A stretch of 64,000 nt of DNA from CAYVTZ01 sp964454685. Lineage in GTDB: Bacteria; Bacillota; Clostridia; Christensenellales; Christensenellaceae. Below are positions 1 to 7,724 of the stretch, piece after piece. The DNA lies in NCBI GenBank assembly GCA_964454685.1, contig CAYVTZ010000014.1:3243-67242 (forward strand), read 5' to 3'. The translations under genes and the position numbers were made by a program. A model generated the notes under the pieces. That model did not search any database, was not told the DNA's origin, and saw nothing but the letters and a program-made list of their open reading frames with translations. How positions within the stretch are numbered: position 1 is the first letter of the stretch; every line of letters begins with the position of its first letter.

Positions 1-2
1 AC

Positions 3-443
3 ATTGACATGTTTGAATTGCCGGAAGGCGGTAAATGCAATGAAAACTATCGTGCATCAATGAAAATCGCCACGCCGCGCGGTGAACGCATGGTTTGCAC
101 CAGTATTTATTACCTGATGCAGCAGGGGGAGCAATCCTGCTGGCATCGGCTGACCAGCGATGAATTATGGTTGTTTCACGATGGAGCGCCTTTTGAACTG
201 TTTTCCATTGCGGATGGCAAGGTGCAAAGACAGATTCTGGGGCTGGATATGGCTCGGGGTGAGCTGCCGCAGATTCTGTTTGAAGCGGGTACGTGGTTTG
301 GCGCGCGGATGAACGGCGCATTTGGACTATGTGGCTGTGTGGTGGCTCCCGGATTTGACGAGCGGGACATCGAGTTTGCCACGCCGGAGCAGCTTGCGGG
401 GGTGGGCGACACCTTCGGCGTGTTGCAAGATTTGACGAAATGA
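3..443 (+). CDS. Cupin-fold DUF985 family protein (5' end outside window)
   Basis: The product matches the cupin_5/DUF985 family: it has PEGGKCNENYRAS, then IYYLMQQGEQSCWHRL and TSDELWLFHDG, then the closing CGCVVAPGFDERDIEFA block. Family members usually carry 15-20 residues before the PEGG motif. Here the reading frame stays open to the window edge, so the ATG at 9 is probably internal and the true start lies upstream. The family has a small beta-barrel with a possible sugar- or metal-binding pocket, but no settled biochemical role. The 3' end is complete, and the next gene has its own promoter. Confidence 0.75.
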   Translation: MDMFELPEGGKCNENYRASMKIATPRGERMVCTSIYYLMQQGEQSCWHRLTSDELWLFHDGAPFELFSIADGKVQRQILGLDMARGELPQILFEAGTWFGARMNGAFGLCGCVVAPGFDERDIEFATPEQLAGVGDTFGVLQDLTK

Positions 444-458
444 TCGGACGAAAAACAG

Positions 459-487
459 TTGCGAAAAGCGATGGAATCGCATATAAT
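459..487 (+). promoter_or_regulatory. Promoter of the acetate-transporter gene
   Basis: TTGCGA at 459-464 and a perfect TATAAT at 482-487 are separated by 17 bases. Together they form a good vegetative (SigA-type) promoter about 70 bases before the start at 556. Confidence 0.6.
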
Positions 488-555
488 ATAAAATACTCAC
501 GGAAGGCGAATCGTCTGTGTGGTAAAAACGGGGAATTTTTGAGGAGAGGTTATTT

Positions 556-1116
556 ATGAGTTTGGAAGAAAAAAAGGTTGCAAATCCGGGTCCTTTGGGG
601 CTGTTGGGATTTGGGATGACTACCATTTTGCTGAACATTCACAACGCGGGCATTACGGAGCTTTCGATTGTGATTGTTGCGATGGGCTTTGCGCTGGGTG
701 GCGCTGCGCAGATTATTGCAGGTGTGCTGGAATTTAAAAATGGCAACACGTTTGCAGGAACTGCGTTTGTGGCGTATGGATTCTTTTGGTGGTCGCTGAT
801 CATGATTTGGGGAAACCCCTTCGCAGGCTCGGTGGCTGATGCAGACCCGGTATCGATGGGATTCTATTTGCTGCTGTGGGGCGTATTCTCGCTGTTTATG
901 TTTGTGGGAACGCTCAAGCACAACCGCGCAACGCAGGTGGTGTTCTTATCGCTGACGATACTGTTCTTCCTGCTGTCCATCGGTGACTTTAGCGGAAGTG
1001 AGCTTCTGATCCGCATTGCGGGCTGTGTAGGTATCTTCTGCGGTGCCAGCGCGGTGTATAACAGCGTTGGACAGATCATCAATGCGGAGTTTGGCAGACC
1101 GGTATTTAAACTGTAA
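556..1116 (+). CDS. satP: GPR1/FUN34/YaaH (SatP-type) acetate/succinate transporter
   Basis: A 186-residue, six-helix membrane protein. The N-terminal NPGPLGLLGFGMTT matches the family signature (NPAPLGL) that lines the SatP permeation pathway. SatP homologues carry acetate or succinate across the inner membrane, which would suit an organism that excretes acetate from fermentation. A GAGGAG ribosome binding site precedes the ATG. The gene has its own promoter at 459-487 and is followed 21 bases later by the MscS gene, so the two may be cotranscribed. The family is clear; the substrate is inferred. Confidence 0.88.
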   Translation: MSLEEKKVANPGPLGLLGFGMTTILLNIHNAGITELSIVIVAMGFALGGAAQIIAGVLEFKNGNTFAGTAFVAYGFFWWSLIMIWGNPFAGSVADADPVSMGFYLLLWGVFSLFMFVGTLKHNRATQVVFLSLTILFFLLSIGDFSGSELLIRIAGCVGIFCGASAVYNSVGQIINAEFGRPVFKL

Positions 1117-1137
1117 CACAAAAAGGAGTGATGCCTT

Positions 1138-2052
1138 GTGGCAACCGCAACGCCCATGCCTTCTCCAATCGCTACGGCGGTTACGGAGGGCCTGGGAGAG
1201 GCCTTAAAAGAGTTTGAGCAGGATGTGTTTTCACTTGGGTTTGTAGACACATTGATTTTTGCTGCGGTTGTTGCGGGCATCACGTTCCTGATTATCAAAG
1301 TACTTTCCAAAATTGCCAAGAAGAAGCTGACGGGAAACATGCGTGTGTTTTACCGGCTGATTTATGTGCTTGTGATTACGATTGCGGTGTTTGTGGTTTT
1401 GATGACCATAACGCCACTGCGAGAGTTTGCAACTGCCATCATTGCCAGTTCGGGGATTGCGGCGGTGGTGATCGGTCTTGCTGCGCAAGAAACGCTCAAC
1501 AACGTAATCAGCGGTCTTTCCATTGGGATCAGCAAGCCTTTTGAGGTGGGTGAGTACATTGAAATCGTGGATGTGAAGGTAAGCGGAACGGTGGAGCGCA
1601 TTGAGCTGCGCCACACCATCATCAAGGACTTCACCAACAAGCGCATTGTGGTGCCAAACAGTGTGATCAACAAAAACGTAATCAAATCATCTAAAATATC
1701 CGATACGGAAAATTGCAATTACTTTGAGGTTGGCGTCGCTTACGACACGAACCTTGATTTGGCGAAAAAAATTATTTTGGAACTGGCGCAAGCGCATCCA
1801 AAGCAAATTGACGCGCGTACACAGGAGCAGAAGGAGCGCGGTATACCGGAGGTCGTATTCCGCATCGTTGACTTTTTGCCGTATTCAATACAGCTTCGTG
1901 CTTTAGTATGGTCAAAAGATGTGTATGATGGCTTTGAACTGCTATCCGATTTGCGTTATCAGGTGAAAAAACGATTTGACGCAGAAGGAATTGAGATTCC
2001 GATGCCGTATCAAAACGTGATTATCAAGGAGGGGCGCCGCCCCAAATCCTGA
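1138..2052 (+). CDS. mscS: MscS-family small-conductance mechanosensitive channel
   Basis: The 304-residue protein has hydrophobic segments at about residues 35-55, 70-95 and 97-125. The third is the glycine/alanine-rich pore helix (IIASSGIAAVVIGLAAQETL). It is followed by the beta domain (GEYIEIVDVKVSGTVERIELRHT, VVPNSVINKNVI) and the alpha/beta C-terminal domain. It should release osmolytes on hypo-osmotic shock. The start is GTG at 1138, after AAAGGAG at 1121-1127. An ATG at 1131 is out of frame. The size is normal for a compact MscS. Confidence 0.92.
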   Translation: MATATPMPSPIATAVTEGLGEALKEFEQDVFSLGFVDTLIFAAVVAGITFLIIKVLSKIAKKKLTGNMRVFYRLIYVLVITIAVFVVLMTITPLREFATAIIASSGIAAVVIGLAAQETLNNVISGLSIGISKPFEVGEYIEIVDVKVSGTVERIELRHTIIKDFTNKRIVVPNSVINKNVIKSSKISDTENCNYFEVGVAYDTNLDLAKKIILELAQAHPKQIDARTQEQKERGIPEVVFRIVDFLPYSIQLRALVWSKDVYDGFELLSDLRYQVKKRFDAEGIEIPMPYQNVIIKEGRRPKS

Positions 2053-2144
2053 GCAGCGTTGCGGCGCGACGGTATCGTAGCTGCGTTGCGCTTTCGGCAT
2101 CAAATTCTCTGATCTGAAATGCAAAGGGATTGCATATAAAGCGG

Positions 2145-2173
2145 TTGATTATTTTACAAAAAATTGTTATAAT
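2145..2173 (+). promoter_or_regulatory. Promoter of the hydrogenase operon (extended -10)
   Basis: TTGATT at 2145-2150 and TATAAT at 2168-2173 have a 17-base spacer, with TGT directly before the -10. The predicted start of transcription is near 2180, giving a leader of about 65 bases. Confidence 0.65.
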
Positions 2174-2187
2174 GTACAAGACGTATG

Positions 2188-2216
2188 CAACGGGTCTGTT
2201 TTCATGCGACTCGTTG
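2188..2216 (+). promoter_or_regulatory. Leader hairpin with trailing T-run before the hydrogenase operon
   Basis: CAACGGGTC (2188-2196) pairs with GACTCGTTG (2208-2216) through nine positions including one G-U, with an 11-base loop, and TTTTG follows. This is the form of a short intrinsic terminator, but it lies between the promoter and the first gene. It could be an attenuator or a 5' stabilising structure. Confidence 0.45.
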
Positions 2217-2244
2217 TTTTGTATTGATTATATGGAGGTAGCAC

Positions 2245-2619
2245 ATGAAGTCTTTGCAAGAATTAGAAGCAATCAGAAAAAAAGCTTTAGGCAAGGTCGA
2301 CATCCGCACTGGTGAGGCAGAAAAGCGCGTGGTTGTCGGCATGGCCACCTGTGGAATTGCGGCGGGAGCACGCCCGGTTTTGCAGGCATTTTTGGATGAA
2401 GTGAACAACCGTGACCTAAACGATGTGGTGGTTTCACAAACCGGATGTGTTGGTGTATGCCGGCTCGAGCCTATTGTGGAAGTCTATGTTCCGGGGCAGG
2501 AAAAAGTGACCTACGTGAAGATGAAACCGGAAATGGTAAAAAAGGTAGTCGCGGATCACTTGGTCAATGGCTGCATCGTGACGGAGTACACGATCGGCTA
2601 TGCGGAACAAAACGACTGA
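2245..2619 (+). CDS. Thioredoxin-like [2Fe-2S] ferredoxin of the hydrogenase cluster
   Basis: A 124-residue thioredoxin-like ferredoxin of the kind that precedes NuoF-like and HydA genes in many Clostridia. It has MATCGIAAGARPVL and then QTGCVGVCRLEPIVEV. Compared with the C-x4-C...C-x3-C pattern in the next gene's N-terminus, the first cysteine position is a glycine, so only three cysteines align. A fourth cysteine is near residue 112 (NGCIVTEY). This three-cysteine form looks typical of the clostridial family, from memory. It is likely to pass electrons between the NuoF-like subunit and partners. GGAGG precedes the ATG, and the next gene starts 20 bases downstream. Confidence 0.82.
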   Translation: MKSLQELEAIRKKALGKVDIRTGEAEKRVVVGMATCGIAAGARPVLQAFLDEVNNRDLNDVVVSQTGCVGVCRLEPIVEVYVPGQEKVTYVKMKPEMVKKVVADHLVNGCIVTEYTIGYAEQND

Positions 2620-2639
2620 AGCGGGGAGGTTGATCGTTC

Positions 2640-4430
2640 ATGGATATTTATCGTTCGCATGTATTGGTTTGCGGCGGCACGGGATGTACCTCGTCGGGAT
2701 CGCAAAGTGTCATTGAAAAACTGGACACGGAGATCAAACGGTTGGAGCTGGAGCACGAAGTAAAGGTAGTGCGTACCGGCTGTTTTGGACTTTGTGAGGC
2801 AGGTCCGATTGTGATTGTTTATCCGGAAGGCGCATTTTACAGCAGAGTAACGCCGGATGATTGCCGTGAGATTGCGGAAGAGCATCTTTTAAAGGGCAGA
2901 ATCGTGCAGAGATTGCTGCATGTTGAGGAAAATGTTAAAAAGATTTCAACCACGCTGGATGAGATCGGATTCTATAAAAAGCAAGTGCGCGTTGCATTGC
3001 GCAACTGTGGCGTGATTGATCCGGAAGCGATTGACGAATACATCGCGTTTGACGGATATAAGGCGCTGGGAACCTGTTTGGCGGAATATTCGCAGCAACA
3101 GGTTATCGACATCATCAAGGCATCGGGACTGCGCGGCCGTGGCGGCGGCGGATTTCCGACCGGGCTGAAATGGGAATTTGGCTATAAGGCGCAAGGGAAA
3201 CAGAAGTATATCATCTGCAATGCAGACGAAGGCGACCCGGGCGCGTTTATGGATCGCAGTGTGCTGGAAGGCGATCCGCACAGCGTCATTGAGGCAATGG
3301 CGATTGCGGGATATGCGATCGGCGCATCCATGGGCTATGTCTATGTGCGCGCGGAGTATCCGATTGCGGTCAAGCGACTGCAAATTGCGATCGATCAGGC
3401 GCGGGAATACGGATTGCTGGGAGAGCGCATTTTCAGCTCTGACTTTGCGTTTGACATCGAAATTCGTTTGGGTGCGGGCGCGTTTGTCTGCGGGGAAGAG
3501 ACCGCGCTGATGGAGTCCATTGAGGGACGGCGCGGCGAGCCAAGACCCAAGCCGCCGTTCCCTGCGAACCGTGGACTGTTTGGCAAGCCGACCATCATCA
3601 ACAATGTGGAAACACTGGCAAATATTCCGCAGATCATCTTAAACGGCGCGGAGTGGTTTGCTTCCATGGGAACGGAGAAATCCAAGGGAACCAAGGTGTT
3701 TGCGCTGGGCGGCAAGATCGTGAATACCGGATTGGTGGAAATACCCATGGGCACGACGCTGCGAGAAGTCATATATGAAATTGGCGGCGGCATTCCGGAC
3801 GACAAGCTGTTTAAGGCGGCGCAGACGGGAGGCCCTTCGGGCGGCTGTATTCCTGCGGAGCATTTGGATTTAAAGATTGATTACGATACGCTGACTTCCA
3901 TCGGATCTATGATGGGCTCCGGCGGGTTGATCGTCATGGATGAAGAAAACTGCATGGTGGACGTGGCGAAATTCTTCCTTGATTTTACCGTGGATGAATC
4001 GTGTGGAAAGTGTACCCCTTGCCGTGTGGGCACCAAGCGGATGTTGGAGATTTTGGAGAACATCACAGAGGGCAAGGGAAAACCCGGTGACATCGAGAAA
4101 CTGGTGGAGCTGGGAGAAAGCATTAAGGACGGCGCGCTGTGCGGACTTGGGAAAACTGCTCCCAACCCTGTGCTGTCCACCATTCGATATTTTAGAGATG
4201 AATATGAGGCGCACATCAACGACAAAAAGTGTCCGGCAGGGCATTGCAGTGCGTTGCTTAGTTATGAGATCCTTCCGACGAAGTGCATTGGCTGCGGCGT
4301 ATGCGCGAAGGTTTGTCCGGTGGAGGCGATCAGCGGGGAGCGGAAGCATCCGTTTGTCATTGATCAGGACAAGTGCATTAAATGCGGCGCTTGCGTAGAA
4401 AAATGCAAGTTCGGCGCCATCAGGAAATGA
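2640..4430 (+). CDS. hydB: NuoF-like NAD(P)H/FMN subunit of electron-bifurcating [FeFe]-hydrogenase
   Basis: A 596-residue flavoprotein with four parts in order. An N-terminal thioredoxin-like [2Fe-2S] domain has VLVCGGTGC and TGCFGLCEAGP. The NuoF core has the FMN/NADH loop GRGGGGFPTGLKW and CNADEGDPGAF. The SLBB and 4Fe-4S region has ESCGKCTPCRVGT. The C-terminus is a two-cluster ferredoxin (CIGCGVCAKVCP, CIKCGACVEKC). This is the layout of HydB in HydABC-type hydrogenases, which couple NAD(H) to ferredoxin and H2. A NuoE-like HydC, usually adjacent, is not in this operon. The gene lies between the small ferredoxin and hydA with short gaps. Confidence 0.93.
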   Translation: MDIYRSHVLVCGGTGCTSSGSQSVIEKLDTEIKRLELEHEVKVVRTGCFGLCEAGPIVIVYPEGAFYSRVTPDDCREIAEEHLLKGRIVQRLLHVEENVKKISTTLDEIGFYKKQVRVALRNCGVIDPEAIDEYIAFDGYKALGTCLAEYSQQQVIDIIKASGLRGRGGGGFPTGLKWEFGYKAQGKQKYIICNADEGDPGAFMDRSVLEGDPHSVIEAMAIAGYAIGASMGYVYVRAEYPIAVKRLQIAIDQAREYGLLGERIFSSDFAFDIEIRLGAGAFVCGEETALMESIEGRRGEPRPKPPFPANRGLFGKPTIINNVETLANIPQIILNGAEWFASMGTEKSKGTKVFALGGKIVNTGLVEIPMGTTLREVIYEIGGGIPDDKLFKAAQTGGPSGGCIPAEHLDLKIDYDTLTSIGSMMGSGGLIVMDEENCMVDVAKFFLDFTVDESCGKCTPCRVGTKRMLEILENITEGKGKPGDIEKLVELGESIKDGALCGLGKTAPNPVLSTIRYFRDEYEAHINDKKCPAGHCSALLSYEILPTKCIGCGVCAKVCPVEAISGERKHPFVIDQDKCIKCGACVEKCKFGAIRK

Positions 4431-4444
4431 GGAGGATTTGAAAC

Positions 4445-6190
4445 ATGGTATCAGTAACCATTGACGGTGTAACAGTAGAAGTACCGGAAACTTCTACGGT
4501 ATTGGACGCGGCGAGAGCCGCAAATGTGGATATCCCCACATTGTGCTATTTAAAGGGAATCAACGCGATTGGCGCGTGTCGTATCTGTCTGGTGGAAGTG
4601 AAGAACAATCCTGTTTTGCAGGCGGCGTGTGTACTGCCGGTTGCCGACGGCATGGAAGTCTCTACGACTTCGGCGCGCGCAATGAACGCGCGTAAGGTCA
4701 GTCTGGATTTGCTTTTATCGAACCACGATCGTGAGTGCTTGACCTGCGCACGCAATCAGAACTGCGAATTGCAGACGCTGGCAAATGAGTTTAATATGCG
4801 TACAATCAAATATGCCGGCGAAAAGCTGGAAAAGAAGATCGATGATCGTTCGGTTTCTGTCGTGCGCAACCCCAACAAGTGCATTTTATGCAAACGCTGC
4901 GTTTCTGCCTGCAAGAAGCTGCAAAGCGTAGGCGTGGTCGGTGCGACCAATCGTGGATTTAAGACTATTGTAGAGCCGGTATTTGAAAAATCGCTGGTGG
5001 AAGTGCCTTGCGTGAATTGCGGACAGTGCATCAATGTGTGTCCGGTGGGCGCGCTGACCGAGGCGAGTGAAATCGATCAGGTTTGGGCGGCACTGCACAA
5101 TCCTGATGTGCATGTGGTGGTGCAGCCTGCTCCCGCGGTGCGCGTGGCACTGGGGGAAGAGTTTGGGATGCCGATAGGCACACGTGTGACGGGTAAGCTT
5201 GCCGCCGCACTGCGCAAGATGGGCTTTGATCGCGTATTTGACACAGATTTTGGCGCTGACCTGACCATCATGGAAGAAGGGTATGAGCTGATTCACCGCG
5301 TTCAAAACGGCGGAAAGCTTCCGATGATCACATCCTGCTCGCCGGGATGGATTAAATATGCGGAATACTATTATCCGGATATGCTGGAGAACCTTTCGAG
5401 CTGCAAATCGCCGCATCAAATGTTGGGTGCGATCATCAAATCCTATTATGCAAAGGAAAACAAGATTGATCCCAAGAAAATCTTCACGGTTTCAGTGATG
5501 CCGTGTACGGCAAAAAAATATGAAAAAAATCGCGCGGGAGAGTCTGTAAACGGGCTGCGTGATGTGGACGCGGTGCTGACAACGCGCGAGATTGCTGCGA
5601 TGATTCGTGAGGCAAACATCGACTTTGTGAATCTGCCGGATGAGGATTTTGATCCGGTTTTGGGAACTTCCTCCGGTGCGGCAGTCATTTTTGGCGCGAC
5701 AGGCGGCGTGATGGAAGCGGCATTGCGTACCGTTGCGGATGTGATGTGCGGCTGCAAGCTGGATAAGATCGATTTTACCGAGGTGCGTGGCATTGCGGGC
5801 ATCAAGGAAGCAGATGTGCAACTGGGAGACCTGACTGTTAAGGTGGCGGTTGCAAGCGGCATTGCCAATGTAAAGAAGCTGCTGGATTCGATTCGCAGTG
5901 GTGAAAAGGAATATCATTTTATCGAGATCATGGCATGCCCCGGCGGTTGTGTGAACGGCGGCGGGCAGCCTATTGTCTCTGCACGCATCAAGAATCTGAT
6001 GGATCCGCGGCAGGTGCGCGCATCTGCAATTTATGCGGAGGATGCTGATAAGCCGGTGCGCAAATCTCATGAGAATCCCGATATTCAGAAGCTATACAAT
6101 GACTATCTTGGGGAGCCAAACGGACACAAGGCACATGAACTGCTGCATACCTTTTATGAAGCAAAGCCGAAGTATCCGGAGGATGCATAA
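4445..6190 (+). CDS. hydA: [FeFe]-hydrogenase catalytic subunit
   Basis: A 581-residue protein. The N-terminal [2Fe-2S] domain has cysteines 34, 45, 48 and 62. A His-Cys3 cluster follows (HDRECLTCARNQNCEL), then two 4Fe-4S clusters (CILCKRCVSAC, CVNCGQCINVCP). The H-cluster domain carries all three signatures: TSCSPGW, MPCTAKKYE and EIMACPGGCVNGGGQP. All H-cluster cysteines are present, so it should be active after HydEFG maturation; the maturases are not in this window. It makes or consumes H2 with the NuoF-like partner upstream. GAGGA precedes the ATG, and a strong hairpin follows the gene. Confidence 0.96.
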   Translation: MVSVTIDGVTVEVPETSTVLDAARAANVDIPTLCYLKGINAIGACRICLVEVKNNPVLQAACVLPVADGMEVSTTSARAMNARKVSLDLLLSNHDRECLTCARNQNCELQTLANEFNMRTIKYAGEKLEKKIDDRSVSVVRNPNKCILCKRCVSACKKLQSVGVVGATNRGFKTIVEPVFEKSLVEVPCVNCGQCINVCPVGALTEASEIDQVWAALHNPDVHVVVQPAPAVRVALGEEFGMPIGTRVTGKLAAALRKMGFDRVFDTDFGADLTIMEEGYELIHRVQNGGKLPMITSCSPGWIKYAEYYYPDMLENLSSCKSPHQMLGAIIKSYYAKENKIDPKKIFTVSVMPCTAKKYEKNRAGESVNGLRDVDAVLTTREIAAMIREANIDFVNLPDEDFDPVLGTSSGAAVIFGATGGVMEAALRTVADVMCGCKLDKIDFTEVRGIAGIKEADVQLGDLTVKVAVASGIANVKKLLDSIRSGEKEYHFIEIMACPGGCVNGGGQPIVSARIKNLMDPRQVRASAIYAEDADKPVRKSHENPDIQKLYNDYLGEPNGHKAHELLHTFYEAKPKYPEDA

Positions 6191-6312
6191 GCGGGAACTA
6201 AGAATTTAGAATGAGGGTGTGCGCTTGAGCTTGACCCGAAAGCTAAAATTCCAGTTAAAAGAAGAAATATGCAGATGCAATGCGGATTTGAACTACAATG
6301 CAAAGCAAAGAG

Positions 6313-6336
6313 AAGGGCGACCGTGGGGTCGCCCTT
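6313..6336. terminator. Shared hairpin terminator between hydA and the VOC gene
   Basis: A perfect 10-bp stem (AAGGGCGACC / GGTCGCCCTT) with a 4-base loop sits between two convergent genes. T-runs are weak on both sides, so it may act as a bidirectional terminator or an mRNA 3' end. Confidence 0.65.
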
Positions 6337-6342
6337 ATGGTT

Positions 6343-6813
6343 TCATTCTTCTTGCAACAGCTTTTCTAAATCCTGAACGGATACATCCATGCGCTGTGAG
6401 GTTTGCTGTAGGCTCATGCCGGAATCGAGAAATTTTTGCACGACAGATTTCAGATTTTCGCCCACTTCGATGACATGCCCGTCAAGATCATAGAAGCGGA
6501 TGGTGCGTTGCCCCCAGCTTTGCTCTTTGACGCCCTCGCCAAGATAATGGATGTTGGGGTATTGCCGGAGCAATTTAAGGAACACGTCGAAATCATCTTC
6601 CTCGAAATACAGCTCCATATTATGCGACTTATGGAGAATCTGTTCCTTGGGGAGACCCAGCAACCAATCAAATTCCTGCTGCAGGGAAAGCCCGCAATCA
6701 AAGGAAATATTGATGCCATAGTCTTGATAAACCTTCAGTCCGAATAAATCTTCATAAAACCGCCGCGCGGCGTTGATGTCCTTGACTGCAATGCAGACAC
6801 TTTGATATTTCAT
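6343..6813 (-). CDS. VOC (glyoxalase/bleomycin-resistance fold) family protein
   Basis: A 156-residue protein with two beta-alpha-beta-beta-beta halves. The first starts VCIAVKDINAARRFYEDLFGL, and the second ends IRFYDLDGHVIEVGE, with a glutamate at the usual metal-ligand position. A helical tail of about 35 residues (MSLQQTSQRMDVSVQDLEKLL) follows the fold. The start is the ATG at 6813, after GGGAG; longer versions of the frame run through the promoter. No substrate can be assigned. It is transcribed alone, against its neighbours. Confidence 0.82.
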   Translation of the reverse strand: MKYQSVCIAVKDINAARRFYEDLFGLKVYQDYGINISFDCGLSLQQEFDWLLGLPKEQILHKSHNMELYFEEDDFDVFLKLLRQYPNIHYLGEGVKEQSWGQRTIRFYDLDGHVIEVGENLKSVVQKFLDSGMSLQQTSQRMDVSVQDLEKLLQEE

Positions 6814-6834
6814 TTTACGCTCCCTTTTAAAAAA

Positions 6835-6863
6835 ATTATAACACGCGGATGGTTTTATTTCAA
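6835..6863 (-). promoter_or_regulatory. Promoter of the VOC gene (extended -10)
   Basis: On the minus strand, TTGAAA and a perfect TATAAT are 17 bases apart, with TGT just before the -10. The promoter ends about 20 bases before the start codon, so the leader is very short. Confidence 0.7.
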
Positions 6864-6902
6864 TCCATGCAGCCAAGCGCTTCAAAAATAACTGCGAAAT
6901 GA

Positions 6903-6931
6903 TTTCACTTTGCGATGAAACATGATATAAT
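6903..6931 (+). promoter_or_regulatory. Probable promoter of the two-component operon
   Basis: TGA-TATAAT at 6923-6931 is a good extended -10. The -35 (TTTCAC at 6903-6908) is poor. The leader to the response regulator would be about 100 bases. Confidence 0.45.
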
Positions 6932-7037
6932 GTAGCAAATCGTTTGTGATGCGACGCGCGTATTTTCAGATCATGAACTCGACGGCTGTCGCACGGGCGG
7001 CGCACATCAGGGAATCAGTATTAAAGGAGTTGCAGTG

Positions 7038-7724
7038 ATGTCAAAACATATCTTAATTGTGGATGATGAACCGACCTTGGTCAAAGGCTTGCGCTTCAAT
7101 TTGGAACAGCAGGAGGGGTATCGCATTGATGTTGCGTACGATGGGGAAGAAGCTTTGCGGCTATTTGATCCGGAAGTGCATGACTTGATCCTGCTGGATT
7201 TGATGCTGCCTAAGATCGACGGGATGGAGGTGTGCCAGCGCATCCGCAGCGCATCTGATGTGCCGATCATCATGTTGACGGCAAAGGGTGATGATATGGA
7301 CAAAATCCTCGGACTGGAATATGGCGCGGATGATTATTTGACCAAACCGTTTAATATGCTGGAGCTAAAAGCGCGAATCAAGACCATTTTGCGCAGAGCA
7401 CGTGTGCAGAAATCACCTGCGATGGGGCAAACGATTCAGGTGAAGGACCTGACGCTCAACCTTTTGAATCGCAGCGTGGAGGTGGACGGCAAAGAGATCA
7501 ATCTGACCGCAAAGGAATTTGACTTATTGAACCTGTTTGTTTCCAATCAGGGTAAGATTTTTGACCGCAACAATCTGCTGGAGTTGATTTGGAAGCATCA
7601 GGGGGATTTGCGCACGGTGGACGTGCATATTCGCCGTCTGCGTGAAAAAATCGAGAAAAATCCGGCGAAGCCGGAATATATTTTGACAAAATGGGGCGTG
7701 GGCTACTATTTTACAGGCAAATAA
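7038..7724 (+). CDS. OmpR/PhoB-family response regulator
   Basis: A 228-residue regulator. The receiver domain has acidic residues in ILIVDDEPTL, the phospho-acceptor Asp54 (LLDLMLPK), Thr in IMLTAKG and Lys in LTKPF. The C-terminal winged helix has LTAKEFDLLNLF and RTVDVHIRRLREKIE. The start is ATG 7038, eight bases after AAGGAG; a GTG at 7035 is too close. The histidine kinase frame overlaps its 3' end. Similarity is greatest to PhoP/WalR-type regulators of envelope functions, and the downstream lipoproteins agree with that. Confidence 0.93.
   Translation: MSKHILIVDDEPTLVKGLRFNLEQQEGYRIDVAYDGEEALRLFDPEVHDLILLDLMLPKIDGMEVCQRIRSASDVPIIMLTAKGDDMDKILGLEYGADDYLTKPFNMLELKARIKTILRRARVQKSPAMGQTIQVKDLTLNLLNRSVEVDGKEINLTAKEFDLLNLFVSNQGKIFDRNNLLELIWKHQGDLRTVDVHIRRLREKIEKNPAKPEYILTKWGVGYYFTGK

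Noticed and set aside
6219..6473. An 84-codon + strand frame after hydA
   Set aside because: It runs through the terminator hairpin and then over the VOC gene in antisense; no ribosome binding site or family match.
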